Shown: positions 8,373 to 15,517, counted from the stretch's first letter. The stretch: DNA of 19,040 bases from JBDRNE01 sp043812935 (GCA_043812935.1 JBDRLO010000074.1:1-19040); one strand, 5' to 3'. A program made the numbers and translations. Notes: generated by a model not told the origin, from the letters alone.

Positions 8373-9476
8373 TTAATTTGTAAGCTGCATAGGAAGAACT
8401 ACATAAGTGAAATCTTCTCCTTTGCGTATAACGCCTGGTTTGGTAGCATCATTAACTTCGAAAACTATTTGATCATCCTCCAGGCTTTTTAAAACATCTA
8501 TCAAATATTTTGGGTTAAACCCTATTTCAAAATCATCCGTACCCGTATATTCCGCGATTATTTCTTCTTTTGCTTCGCCTAAATACGGCGTGTTTTTGGA
8601 AATCGTAATTTTCTTTTTCTTTATATTAAGTTTAACAGCCAAAGAATCCTGATCCGTAAAAATACTGGCTCGCCTTGTAGCCGATAAAAACTCTTCCCTG
8701 GACACGCGTATTTCTTGGCCGTTTTTTTCAGGGATTACATTTCTGTAATTCGGATACTCTCCTTCGATTAACCTTGATAAAATAAAACTGTTGGGAAAAT
8801 CAAACATAATCTGATTATCGCTAAATTTTATTCCGACTTCGCCGTCTTCCGTAAGCATTCTTTTTACTTCCTGCGCTGTTTTGGTAGGAATAATTACTTC
8901 CCTGTCAATTAATGTCTTTTTGGGTAATTTTTTATTGCACACGGCAAGCCTTCGGCCGTCAGTAGCTACGATACTGATGTTATCCCCTTTTATAGTTAAC
9001 AGCATTCCGTTTAAAACATACCTGGTATCATCTCTGCTTACGGCAAATTCCGTTAAATTCATCATCTCTTTTAACGTATTGTTTTCTATCACAATTGAAT
9101 CTTTATCTTTAAATACCGGTAATTGAGGAAACTCTTCTTTAGGAAGCCCTATTATTCTGAATTGAGCTTTCCCGCTTTTTATATTAACAAAATTATTTTT
9201 TTTCATTGATAAAAAAACTTCGCTATCATCCGGGAGAGATTTAACTATATCAAAAAACTTTTTTGCCGGGATAGTTATGGAGCCTTCAAAAATAATCTCA
9301 GCTGGAATAGTTGAACAGATTCCTATATCAAGATCTGTGGCTGTTAATTTCAGTTTGTCTTTGTCTGTTTCCAAAAGTACATTACTTAAAATAGGTAAAC
9401 TGCTTTTTAACGAAACAGCGTTCTGAACATTTTGAATACCATCAACTAAACTTTGTTTTGTAATTTTCAGTTCCAT
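8373..9476 (-). CDS. dnaN: DNA polymerase III beta subunit (sliding clamp)
   Basis: DnaN forms the ring-shaped dimer that tethers DNA polymerase III to DNA. The 367-residue protein has the expected three-domain length. The N-terminus MELKITKQSLVDGIQNVQNAVSLKSSLPILSNVLLE is typical, as are LTATDLDIGI, the second-domain segment VATDGRRLAVC, and the C-terminal FTYVVLPMQL, which follows the Y-x-V/L-MP-x-R/Q-L pattern of the partner-binding pocket. A perfect AGGAGG ribosome site precedes the ATG. The gene follows dnaA on the same strand across a 173-bp gap that contains four DnaA boxes, so its expression may be influenced by DnaA. Confidence 0.97.
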   Translation of the reverse strand: MELKITKQSLVDGIQNVQNAVSLKSSLPILSNVLLETDKDKLKLTATDLDIGICSTIPAEIIFEGSITIPAKKFFDIVKSLPDDSEVFLSMKKNNFVNIKSGKAQFRIIGLPKEEFPQLPVFKDKDSIVIENNTLKEMMNLTEFAVSRDDTRYVLNGMLLTIKGDNISIVATDGRRLAVCNKKLPKKTLIDREVIIPTKTAQEVKRMLTEDGEVGIKFSDNQIMFDFPNSFILSRLIEGEYPNYRNVIPEKNGQEIRVSREEFLSATRRASIFTDQDSLAVKLNIKKKKITISKNTPYLGEAKEEIIAEYTGTDDFEIGFNPKYLIDVLKSLEDDQIVFEVNDATKPGVIRKGEDFTYVVLPMQLTN

Positions 9477-9546
9477 TCTAGCCTCCTGTAAGACTGTTAG
9501 TTCTTTTCTGAAATTTAACTAAAATAGTCATAGTAATAAAAGAACC

Positions 9547-9644
9547 TGTGGATATGTGGATATGTTTTTAACCCATTCTAAATAAAGGACAAATACGAAA
9601 AAATAAGCTGTGGATAAAATGTTATTTAAAAAAAACTATCCACA
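9547..9644. promoter_or_regulatory. DnaA box cluster between dnaA and dnaN (putative half of oriC)
   Basis: Four DnaA-box-like 9-mers are readable here: TGTGGATAT at 9547-9555 and at 9555-9563 (overlapping by one base), TGTGGATAA at 9609-9617 (an exact reverse complement of the TTATCCACA consensus), and CTATCCACA at 9636-9644 on the plus strand. The surrounding gap 9477-9649 is AT-rich and codes for nothing. Together with the cluster upstream of dnaA this suggests a bipartite origin or DnaA-dependent control of dnaN. Confidence 0.75.
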
Positions 9645-9649
9645 GGGTG

Positions 9650-11080
9650 TTAGCCTTTAATTAATTCTTTTAATTTTTTGACCATCCTTTGTGTTTTTTC
9701 GTTTTCATCTAATTCCGTTCCAATTTTATCACACGCGTGCATTACTGTAGTATGATCTCTTCCTCCAAAAAAAGTGCCGATATCAGGAAGAGAATGGTCT
9801 GTAAGTTCTCTCGCGAGATACATCGCAACTTGTCTTGGATAAGCAACTGCGCGAGTTCTTTTTTTTGTTATCATGGATTCTTTTGTTATATTACAGAAAG
9901 AAGAAACAGTGTTTTGGATCAAGTCTATCGTAATTTTTTTCTCTTCAGCCGTAATCATCCCTTTTAAAACTTCTCTGGCTAATTCAACGGACATGGGGTT
10001 TCCAGTTAATTTTGCATATGCGACAACACGGATTAACGCTCCTTCCATTTCTCGGATGTTAGTTTTTATATTTTCCGCCAGAAAGTATAAAACATTTTTT
10101 GGAACAGTGATGTCGGTATTCTCCCCCTTTTTTTCCATAATAGCTATGCGGGTTTCAAAATCCGGAAGCTGGATGTCCGCAATTAATCCCCACGCAAAAC
10201 GAGAGACCAGGCGTTCTTCGAGCCCTTTTATTTCCTGCGGAGACCGGTCACTGCAGAGGACTATTTGTTTATGTGCGTCATGAAGAGCATTAAAAGTGTG
10301 GAAAAATTCTTCCTGTGTAGATTCTTTTCCCGCGATAAACTGAATGTCATCAATTAATAAAATATCCATAGTGCGGTACATAGCACGAAACTTTGATGTT
10401 GTTTTCGTCCGGATGGCATTTATAAGCTGATTCGTAAACTCTTCGCTGGAAATATATAAAACCTTTGCTTTGGGATGGTTTTTTAAAATCTCATGTCCTA
10501 AAGCCTGCATCAAATGTGTCTTTCCCAACCCTACTCCGCCGTAAAGAAATAAAGGATTATACGCTTTTGACAGTTTTTCGCTAATAGCCAAAGCCGCGGC
10601 ATGCGCGAAACGGTTATTTTGTCCTACAATAAAATTATCAAAGGTATAACTTGAATTAAGCCCGACACTGTGAGACCGTTCTTCCGAGGCCGAACGAGAT
10701 CCTCCAAAAACCGATCTTAACCATCCCCCTGGCCCTTCTTTCTCCGCCGGGGGAGTCGTATTTACTGAAGATTTGTTTAACGGGGATGATAAAGCTTGGG
10801 CTAGCGCAGGATTAGCAGAAAAGTCCTTTTCTTTGTGTACGGAAGGAACAATTGTAAAACAAACAGATAAATTTTGCCCGGAAACCTGATCAATCGATGT
10901 TTTTAATAAACTTATATATTTTTCTTTAATCCAGTTTTCAAAAAATTTATTAGGTACGCCAAGAGTAATAGATGAGGAAGTCTTTGATATAAAAGAAATA
11001 GGATCAAACCAAGCACTGAAAATTTGGTCGTTTACTTCTGTTTTAAGTATGGCCGAAACTTTTTCCCAAAAATTGTCCAT
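9650..11080 (-). CDS. dnaA: Chromosomal replication initiator DnaA
   Basis: DnaA binds DnaA boxes at oriC and, as an ATP-bound filament, melts the origin and recruits helicase. The 476-residue protein shows all four domains. Domain I (about 1-85) contains FSAWFDPI and FFENWIKEKY. Domain II is a low-complexity linker (about 86-143). Domain III is AAA+ with YTFDNFIVGQNN, Walker A GGVGLGKTH (181-189) and Walker B LLIDDIQF. Domain IV is the DNA-binding helix-turn-helix with the DnaA signature GGRDHTTVMHACDKI (439-453). No strong Shine-Dalgarno precedes the ATG, but domain I is complete from this start. A candidate promoter lies at 11213-11241, and three good DnaA boxes fall in the untranslated leader, suggesting autoregulation. 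Confidence 0.98.
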   Translation of the reverse strand: MDNFWEKVSAILKTEVNDQIFSAWFDPISFISKTSSSITLGVPNKFFENWIKEKYISLLKTSIDQVSGQNLSVCFTIVPSVHKEKDFSANPALAQALSSPLNKSSVNTTPPAEKEGPGGWLRSVFGGSRSASEERSHSVGLNSSYTFDNFIVGQNNRFAHAAALAISEKLSKAYNPLFLYGGVGLGKTHLMQALGHEILKNHPKAKVLYISSEEFTNQLINAIRTKTTSKFRAMYRTMDILLIDDIQFIAGKESTQEEFFHTFNALHDAHKQIVLCSDRSPQEIKGLEERLVSRFAWGLIADIQLPDFETRIAIMEKKGENTDITVPKNVLYFLAENIKTNIREMEGALIRVVAYAKLTGNPMSVELAREVLKGMITAEEKKITIDLIQNTVSSFCNITKESMITKKRTRAVAYPRQVAMYLARELTDHSLPDIGTFFGGRDHTTVMHACDKIGTELDENEKTQRMVKKLKELIKG

Positions 11081-11105
11081 TTTAATGCCAAAAAGTTATT
11101 AAAAA

Positions 11106-11225
11106 GTATCCACAAAAAAGAAAAGTTACCCACAGAAGAACAAGAAGATATCAACAAGTTATCCACAGACTGTGAACAAATAAATTTACCATAATTAACA
11201 AGATGTGAAGTTATTATATACAGAA
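11106..11225. promoter_or_regulatory. Putative oriC: DnaA boxes and AT-rich stretch upstream of dnaA
   Basis: GTATCCACA (11106-11114), TTACCCACA (11126-11134) and the exact consensus TTATCCACA (11159-11167) are all in the same orientation, with a weaker reverse copy TGTGAACAA at 11171-11179. An AT-rich run follows (about 11178-11222), a candidate unwinding element. The direction of genes flips across this interval, which also fits an origin. The 11081-11487 gap otherwise holds two promoters and one doubtful small ORF. Confidence 0.8.
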
Positions 11226-11241
11226 GAATGAGCCAATGCAA
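11213..11241 (-). promoter_or_regulatory. dnaA: Candidate dnaA promoter
   Basis: On the minus strand TTGCAT (11236-11241) and a perfect TATAAT (11213-11218) are separated by 17 bp. Transcription would start near 11206, giving a leader of about 125 nt to the dnaA ATG that spans the DnaA boxes. Confidence 0.6.
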
Positions 11242-11355
11242 GAAGTTTTTAACGTTTTTTACAAAGAAAAACGGAAAAAACTTCGAGAGAAAGAGCTGCG
11301 GCGCGAAATTCTGGATTATTTGAGCAACAAGAAAGAGAACAAGAATAGTGAATGA
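11236..11355 (+). CDS. Possible small ORF, 39 aa, highly charged (doubtful)
   Basis: An open frame starts at ATG 11236 and stops at TGA 11353-11355; it reads MQEVFNVFYKEKRKKLREKE and continues in Lys/Glu/Arg-rich sequence. Such composition resembles coding DNA more than the AT-rich flanks do. Against it: there is no good ribosome site, it overlaps the -35 of the dnaA promoter, and I recognise no family. It could be a small real gene, a remnant, or chance. Confidence 0.2.
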   Translation: MQEVFNVFYKEKRKKLREKELRREILDYLSNKKENKNSE

Positions 11356-11409
11356 AAATTATTTTATGCAATTATCCTGAAAACACAAAAACAGAACACC
11401 GCATTTCCC

Positions 11410-11437
11410 TTGACTTCGCATAAAGGTATGATATAAT
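11410..11437 (+). promoter_or_regulatory. Strong extended -10 promoter of the rpmH operon
   Basis: TTGACT (11410-11415), a 16-bp spacer and TATAAT (11432-11437), with TG one base upstream of the -10 (11429-11430). This is the best sigma-70-type promoter in the window. The start would fall near 11444, about 45 nt before rpmH. Confidence 0.8.
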
Positions 11438-11487
11438 CATGAGTCTTAATTTTGTATAGTATAAAGCAGTAAAAAGGAGATATAAAG

Positions 11488-11625
11488 GTGAAAAAGAACT
11501 TAAAAGCCAAATCTAATCTAAAAAGAAAAAGAAAGCACGGGTTTAGAGAGCGCAGCAGTTCAGTGTCAGGGCAAAAAGTGCTTAAACGAAGACGCCAAAA
11601 AGGACGAAAAGTTCTATCCGCGTGA
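11488..11625 (+). CDS. rpmH: 50S ribosomal protein L34 (GTG start)
   Basis: L34 is a small basic protein of the large ribosomal subunit. The 45-residue product reads (M)KKNLKAKSNLKRKRKHGF, then RERSSSVSGQKVLKRRRQKG and RKVLSA, matching the L34 core K.S..KR.R.HGFR.R......G..VL..RR.KGR..LSA. It starts with GTG, supported by AAGGAG nine bases upstream; no in-frame ATG fits. Its TGA overlaps the GTG start of rnpA by four bases (GTGA), so the two are translationally coupled. The conserved rpmH-rnpA-yidD-yidC order confirms the call. Confidence 0.95.
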   Translation: MKKNLKAKSNLKRKRKHGFRERSSSVSGQKVLKRRRQKGRKVLSA

Positions 11626-11969
11626 AGATAAAACACCTACTGAAAGCGAAAGATTTCGCAGACATCATGAAAACCGGCAGTAGCGTATGCGGTAAAACGC
11701 TGTGTTTATACAGGGTGGAAGAGCCTGGTGCAGACAGTTTTGCCGTAGGTATTACAGTGCCCAAACGATATGTTCCAAAAGCAGTAACACGTAATTATAT
11801 AAAACGCTTGATTTACGCCTACTTCAGGGGAAAAGAAAAAAACTATCACAAAAATATCAAAATAGTTATACGGGTTCCCAGCCGGATAAAAAAAGATTCG
11901 CGAAAAGTTTTTTCCCGGAGAATAATAGAAGAACTGGATTTTTTAACAAATAAGGATAGCGGCAAATGA
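11622..11969 (+). CDS. rnpA: Ribonuclease P protein component (GTG start)
   Basis: RnpA is the protein cofactor of RNase P, which trims the 5' leader of pre-tRNAs. The 115-residue protein has the expected size and basic character. It carries a form of the RNR signature, KAVTRNYIKRLIYAYFR (residues 53-69), preceded by VGITVPKRYV. The start is GTG at 11622, overlapping the rpmH stop; the N-terminus KIKHLLKAKDFADIMKTGS aligns with the usual L.k..dF..v...G pattern. The stop overlaps the yidD ATG (ATGA). Confidence 0.93.
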   Translation: MKIKHLLKAKDFADIMKTGSSVCGKTLCLYRVEEPGADSFAVGITVPKRYVPKAVTRNYIKRLIYAYFRGKEKNYHKNIKIVIRVPSRIKKDSRKVFSRRIIEELDFLTNKDSGK

Positions 11970-12220
11970 TAAAAAAATTATTATTAACTGCTATTAAAGC
12001 GTACAAAAAAGCCCTAAGCCCTTATTTGACAAGAAGTTGCAGATACTTACCCACCTGTTCGGATTATGCTTATGACGCGATTAATAACTTTGGAAGCGCA
12101 AAAGGGGTGCTGTTGTCTATCTGGAGAATTATAAGATGTAATCCGTTGTCGCGTGGAGGATATGATCCTGTGATAAAAAACAAAAAAAATGAGAGGGATT
12201 ATTTATGGAAAAAAGATTAA
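11966..12220 (+). CDS. yidD: Membrane protein insertion efficiency factor YidD
   Basis: YidD is a small peripheral inner-membrane protein thought to help YidC/Sec insert membrane proteins. The 84-residue product has the full family signature: ALSPYLTRSCRYLPTCSDYA (16-35, with both cysteines of CRY.PTCS.Y) and IWRIIRCNPLSRGGYDPV (52-69). It starts in an ATGA overlap with rnpA. Its last codons overlap yidC by 16 bp, the usual arrangement. Confidence 0.95.
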   Translation: MIKKLLLTAIKAYKKALSPYLTRSCRYLPTCSDYAYDAINNFGSAKGVLLSIWRIIRCNPLSRGGYDPVIKNKKNERDYLWKKD

Positions 12221-13821
12221 TTATTGCAGTGGCGTTATCATTATTAGTTCTATTAATGTTTCAACGCTTTATATTCCCGAAAAAAGCGGCACTGCCCATA
12301 GCCACTGAGTCGCAGAGCATAGAGAGCAATGCATTTAGTGTAGAAGATAAAGATAGCGGGACCATTGATGTTGCGGGAGAAGCGCGCAAAAAAACAGAAG
12401 AAAATGTCCCTGGAAAAATTTTTCAAATAGAAACGGATAAATACCGATTACATTTTTCAGATATTGGCGGGAATCTACAAAAAATAGAACTCAAGGATTA
12501 TATGTCTGAAGGAAAAGAAGAAGTCCTTTACGACGCTTTAAAAAATGAAGAACAAATATTTGCGATCAAAAGTGAACTAATAAAAGATGCAAATAGAAAG
12601 AAATATAAATTCCGACAAGAAGCAGATTTTGTTGCTTTTACACTAACAGAACCAGGATGGATGGAAATTACAAAAAAATATAAAATACAGAATTCTTTGG
12701 ATTATATTGAGTTAGAGCTTTCCGTCAAAAATCTTTCATCTCGATCCACGGTTTTTTCTTACAATATAAATGGGCCGTCACATTTGGAAAAAACTGATCA
12801 GGTAACCGGAAGAAGCTTTTTAGAAGCAAATTCATTAATAAATGGTAAAATATGGAAAGTAAAAAGTTTAAAAGAGCCTAAAGAAACGAGTGGACAAGTT
12901 TCTTGGGCAGCACTGAAAAACAGGTATTTTGCATTAATTCTGAAACCTTTTGAATTTGCGGAAAGCGCAAAAGTTAGAGAAGAAGGACAAAACAATTTAG
13001 GAATAACACTGAAAATCAGAGGAGAGGATATTGCCCCGGAACAAACTCTAAAAAATCAATTTTTATTATATGCAGGGCCGTTGGATGAAAAAAGAATTGC
13101 GGCAACAGGCTATGAAGACATGACACAAATTGTGGATTATGGCTTTTTTGGAAAACTAAGCAAAATATTGCTTGCAATATTAAGATTTTTTTATCAAGTA
13201 GGCATTAAAAATTGGGGGGTTGCAATAATTTGTCTGACCATCTTGATTAATGCCATACTCTTTCCCTTGACATACAAAAGCTTTTCCTCTATGCAAAAAA
13301 TAAAACAAATTCAACCGCATATACAAAAACTTAAAGAACTCCATAAAGATAATCCAAATAAAATGAATAAAGAAATGATGGAATTATACCGGAAATATAA
13401 TGTAAATCCGCTTGGAGGCTGCCTTCCGATGATATTACAAATGCCTATTTTTATAGCGCTTTATCAAGGGCTTATGAGATCAATTGAGCTGAAAGGCGCG
13501 AATTTTTTATGGATAAAAAATTTAGCCCGACCAGATGCAGTACAGCTTCCGTTCTCGTTACCTGTTATTGGAAATCACATTAACATCCTTCCGCTGCTTA
13601 TGGCGGGAATGATGATTGTTCAGCAAAAAGCTTCTCAGGGAACAAGCGCGCCTACAGCAGAACAAGCTCAGCAGCAGAAAATGATGCTACTTATGATGCC
13701 GGTACTTTTTGGATTTCTCTTTTACAATATGCCGTCAGGGCTAGTTCTGTATTGGCTTACAAACACAATTTTAATGACGACAGAGCAAAAAATGATAAAC
13801 AAACGTATCGAGAGCAAATAA
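12205..13821 (+). CDS. yidC: Membrane protein insertase YidC (OxaI/Alb3 family)
   Basis: YidC inserts and folds inner-membrane proteins, alone or with SecYEG. At 538 residues it is of the long Gram-negative type. An N-terminal signal-anchor helix (about 4-23, IIAVALSLLVLLMFQRFIF) is followed by a large periplasmic P1 domain (about 25-310). The conserved insertase core contains NWGVAIICLTILINAILFPL, the cytoplasmic hairpin KIKQIQPHIQKLKELHK, the NPLGGCLPMILQMPIFIALY segment and a final helix pair ending GLVLYWLTNTILM. The P1 domain and signal anchor indicate a double-membrane (diderm) cell. A ribosome site AGAGGG lies inside the yidD 3' end. Confidence 0.97.
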   Translation: MEKRLIIAVALSLLVLLMFQRFIFPKKAALPIATESQSIESNAFSVEDKDSGTIDVAGEARKKTEENVPGKIFQIETDKYRLHFSDIGGNLQKIELKDYMSEGKEEVLYDALKNEEQIFAIKSELIKDANRKKYKFRQEADFVAFTLTEPGWMEITKKYKIQNSLDYIELELSVKNLSSRSTVFSYNINGPSHLEKTDQVTGRSFLEANSLINGKIWKVKSLKEPKETSGQVSWAALKNRYFALILKPFEFAESAKVREEGQNNLGITLKIRGEDIAPEQTLKNQFLLYAGPLDEKRIAATGYEDMTQIVDYGFFGKLSKILLAILRFFYQVGIKNWGVAIICLTILINAILFPLTYKSFSSMQKIKQIQPHIQKLKELHKDNPNKMNKEMMELYRKYNVNPLGGCLPMILQMPIFIALYQGLMRSIELKGANFLWIKNLARPDAVQLPFSLPVIGNHINILPLLMAGMMIVQQKASQGTSAPTAEQAQQQKMMLLMMPVLFGFLFYNMPSGLVLYWLTNTILMTTEQKMINKRIESK

Positions 13822-13822
13822 A

Positions 13823-14059
13823 ATGAATAAGAAAACCATAGAAGTTGAAGGTGCTACAATTTCAGAAGCAATTCATAAAGCGTTGAATATTTTAAACGCG
13901 AAACAAAAAGACGTAACTATTCGAGTTTTAAAAGAAGAACACAAAGGTCTTTTTGGAATGGAAGGAGCAAAGCTCGCAAGAATAAAAGCGACATTGAAAA
14001 AAAGCGAATCTGCTTCTCCCGGAGATAGTGAGAAAAAGAAATCAAAAAATTCTCAATAA
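13823..14059 (+). CDS. Jag/KhpB N-terminal domain protein, lacking KH and R3H domains (78 aa)
   Basis: The first 58 residues form a typical Jag_N domain: KKTIEVEGATISEAIHKALN, then the hallmark KGLFGMEGAKLARIKATL. It follows yidC by one base, exactly where jag (khpB/spoIIIJ-associated) sits in many bacteria. Full Jag proteins are about 200 residues, with a KH and an R3H RNA-binding domain after Jag_N; here the protein ends at 78 with a Lys/Ser-rich tail (SESASPGDSEKKKSKNSQ). No KH or R3H sequence can be read in any frame downstream before parA. This may be a genuine short form acting through YidC or a KhpA partner, or a truncated gene. A parS-like site begins three bases after the stop. Confidence 0.8.
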   Translation: MNKKTIEVEGATISEAIHKALNILNAKQKDVTIRVLKEEHKGLFGMEGAKLARIKATLKKSESASPGDSEKKKSKNSQ

Positions 14060-14062
14060 GAA

Positions 14063-14076
14063 TTTCCACGTGGAAA
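14063..14076. promoter_or_regulatory. parS-like centromere site 1
   Basis: A perfect 14-bp palindrome TTTCCACGTGGAAA. The canonical bacterial parS is TGTTTCACGTGAAACA; this has the same CACGTG core with C/G instead of T/A at one symmetric position in each arm. The parAB operon 600 bp downstream supports the call. ParB would load here and slide onto flanking DNA. Confidence 0.75.
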
Positions 14077-14204
14077 GATAAAAATCAAGAGAAGCCCCCC
14101 ACATAGGAACGAGTTTTTATAATCAATGCTCAGTAAATATTGAAAATCAAGAAGAAAAACCTTTGATCGGTCAATCAATAATAGAAGTATATATTTTGAT
14201 AGGA

Positions 14205-14241
14205 TTCCCGCTTTCCCATCAGAGGCGGACAGGCTCGGGAA
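14205..14241. repeat. REP-like hairpin, copy 2
   Basis: TTCCCG (14205-14210) pairs with CGGGAA (14236-14241). It shares TTCCCGCTTT and the inner GGCGGACAG (14224-14232) with the hairpin at 2611-2643; the distance between these words differs by seven bases. Probably a dispersed intergenic repeat. Confidence 0.45.
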
Positions 14242-14431
14242 AGACAAAATGGAGTTGTTGTCTTTAAAACCTTTTTCATATAGCCGGACAAAGGTATTGA
14301 ATCGAAAGAAATGATAATTATCTAGAAAGCCGTTTCAACAGAATCCTTGCTATATTCGGCGATTGTAAGAAGGCCAAGTGTTAAGGGGTGCATTATCCGG
14401 GGTTGTCTAAAAGCCTTATAAAAAGAGAGCA

Positions 14432-14467
14432 ATAGCGGCCGGAATAAACAATAGCATAGCGGCCGGA
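14432..14467 (+). repeat. 12-bp direct repeat ATAGCGGCCGGA
   Basis: Two exact copies at 14432-14443 and 14456-14467, 24 bp start to start, about 60-100 bp upstream of the parA promoter. The GC-rich word stands out in AT-rich surroundings. It could be a protein-binding pair (an iteron-like or ParA-operator arrangement) or a local duplication. Confidence 0.4.
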
Positions 14468-14529
14468 GTTCTTCTCCCAAGGAACACGAGAGGCTCAAGA
14501 AAAATATAACGGAAAAATTACAGGCCGCC

Positions 14530-14558
14530 TTGACTTTATAAAAAAAATCTGCTATATT
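14530..14558 (+). promoter_or_regulatory. Candidate parAB promoter
   Basis: TTGACT (14530-14535), a 17-bp spacer and TATATT (14553-14558). Transcription would start near 14565, so parS-like site 2 lies inside the roughly 120-nt leader, where ParB binding could feed back on expression. Confidence 0.7.
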
Positions 14559-14638
14559 CTTCTCGCAACGTATTCCGTTGAAAATATACTAAAAACAACC
14601 AAAGTAATGCCCTAGAAAGTCGAAAAGATCTTTACAGA

Positions 14639-14654
14639 GTTTCCTCGTGGAAAC
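14639..14654. promoter_or_regulatory. parS-like centromere site 2
   Basis: GTTTCCTCGTGGAAAC is a 16-bp near-palindrome with a single asymmetric pair in the centre (TCGT instead of ACGT). It shares TTTCC.CGTGGAAA with site 1. It lies 32 bp upstream of the parA ATG. Confidence 0.65.
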
Positions 14655-14686
14655 CAAAAATAAAAAATATCAACACAAAGGGCCCC

Positions 14687-15517
14687 ATGAAAAAAATAGC
14701 ATTTTGTAACCAAAAAGGCGGGGTTGCAAAAACAACATCCGCATTAAACATTGCCGCATACCTTGCTTTAAACAACAAAAAAACTCTCTTAATCGATTTA
14801 GATCCACAAGCTAATGCCAGCAGCGGCTTAGGCATAAACAAGAATTTAATTGAAAGTAGTATTTATGATGTTTTGCATGAACATATTGAGATCGAAAAAA
14901 CAATACATAAAACAGAAATAGAATTATTATCAATAATTCCCTCTAATATTAATTTGACCGGTGCAGAAGTAGAATTGGTTAATGTAATGGGCCGGGAATA
15001 TCGGCTAAGGAAATCACTGCAAAATATCGAAGAACAATATGAATATATTATTTTTGATTGTCCCCCATCTTTGGGGTTGTTAACTATAAACGGATTAACC
15101 GCGGCAAAATCCGTAATTATTCCTATCCAATGCGAATACTATGCGTTAGAAGGATTAAGTCAATTGATTAAAACCGTAAACCTTATTCGGGAAAACTTGA
15201 ATCCAACACTAGAAATTGAAGGTGTTTTAATGACTTTAGCAGATTATCGCACTAATTTAACCAAAGAAGTTATTAATGAAGTAAGAACACATTTCAAAGA
15301 CAAGGTTTATAATACAGTCATTCCTCGTACCATAAAACTTACAGAAGCTCCGGGATTCGGTAAGCCAATTGCATTATATGCACCCGAATCCATGGGGGCA
15401 TATAAATACGAAGATGTTGCAAGAGAGATCATTAAAGCGTCTTTTCCAAAAAACGAAGAGACGCAAGTTGTTGAAAATGAAGAAGTTACGATAAATTCAG
15501 GAGGCGAGAATGGATAA
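14687..15517 (+). CDS. parA: Chromosome-partitioning ATPase ParA (Soj)
   Basis: ParA is the nucleoid-binding ATPase that moves ParB-parS complexes and so segregates the origin. The 276-residue protein has the deviant Walker A KGGVAKTT (10-17) with the signature lysine, the A' segment LLIDLDPQANASSGLG (34-49) and Walker B IIFDCPPSLGLL. There is no long N-terminal DNA-binding extension, so it is the chromosomal type Ia-like/Soj form. A weak AAAGGG precedes the ATG. The stop overlaps the parB start by eight bases, so the two are coupled. Confidence 0.96.
   Translation: MKKIAFCNQKGGVAKTTSALNIAAYLALNNKKTLLIDLDPQANASSGLGINKNLIESSIYDVLHEHIEIEKTIHKTEIELLSIIPSNINLTGAEVELVNVMGREYRLRKSLQNIEEQYEYIIFDCPPSLGLLTINGLTAAKSVIIPIQCEYYALEGLSQLIKTVNLIRENLNPTLEIEGVLMTLADYRTNLTKEVINEVRTHFKDKVYNTVIPRTIKLTEAPGFGKPIALYAPESMGAYKYEDVAREIIKASFPKNEETQVVENEEVTINSGGENG

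Larger units (their letters stand above)
14060..14686. other. Long noncoding interval between the jag-like gene and parA
   Basis: About 630 bases with no credible gene. It holds two parS-like sites at its ends, a REP-like hairpin (14205-14241), a 12-bp direct repeat ATAGCGGCCGGA (14432-14443 and 14456-14467) and the parA promoter (14530-14558). mnmE, rsmG and mnmG, which many bacteria keep here, are not present, and I could not read remnants of them in the frames I tried. Confidence 0.7.

Noticed and set aside
9873..10283. 136-codon plus-strand open frame inside dnaA
   Set aside because: Antisense shadow of the dnaA AAA+ and C-terminal domains.
11032..11241. 69-codon minus-strand open frame across the origin
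   Set aside because: It covers DnaA boxes and the dnaA promoter and its translation looks random; it also overlaps the dnaA start.
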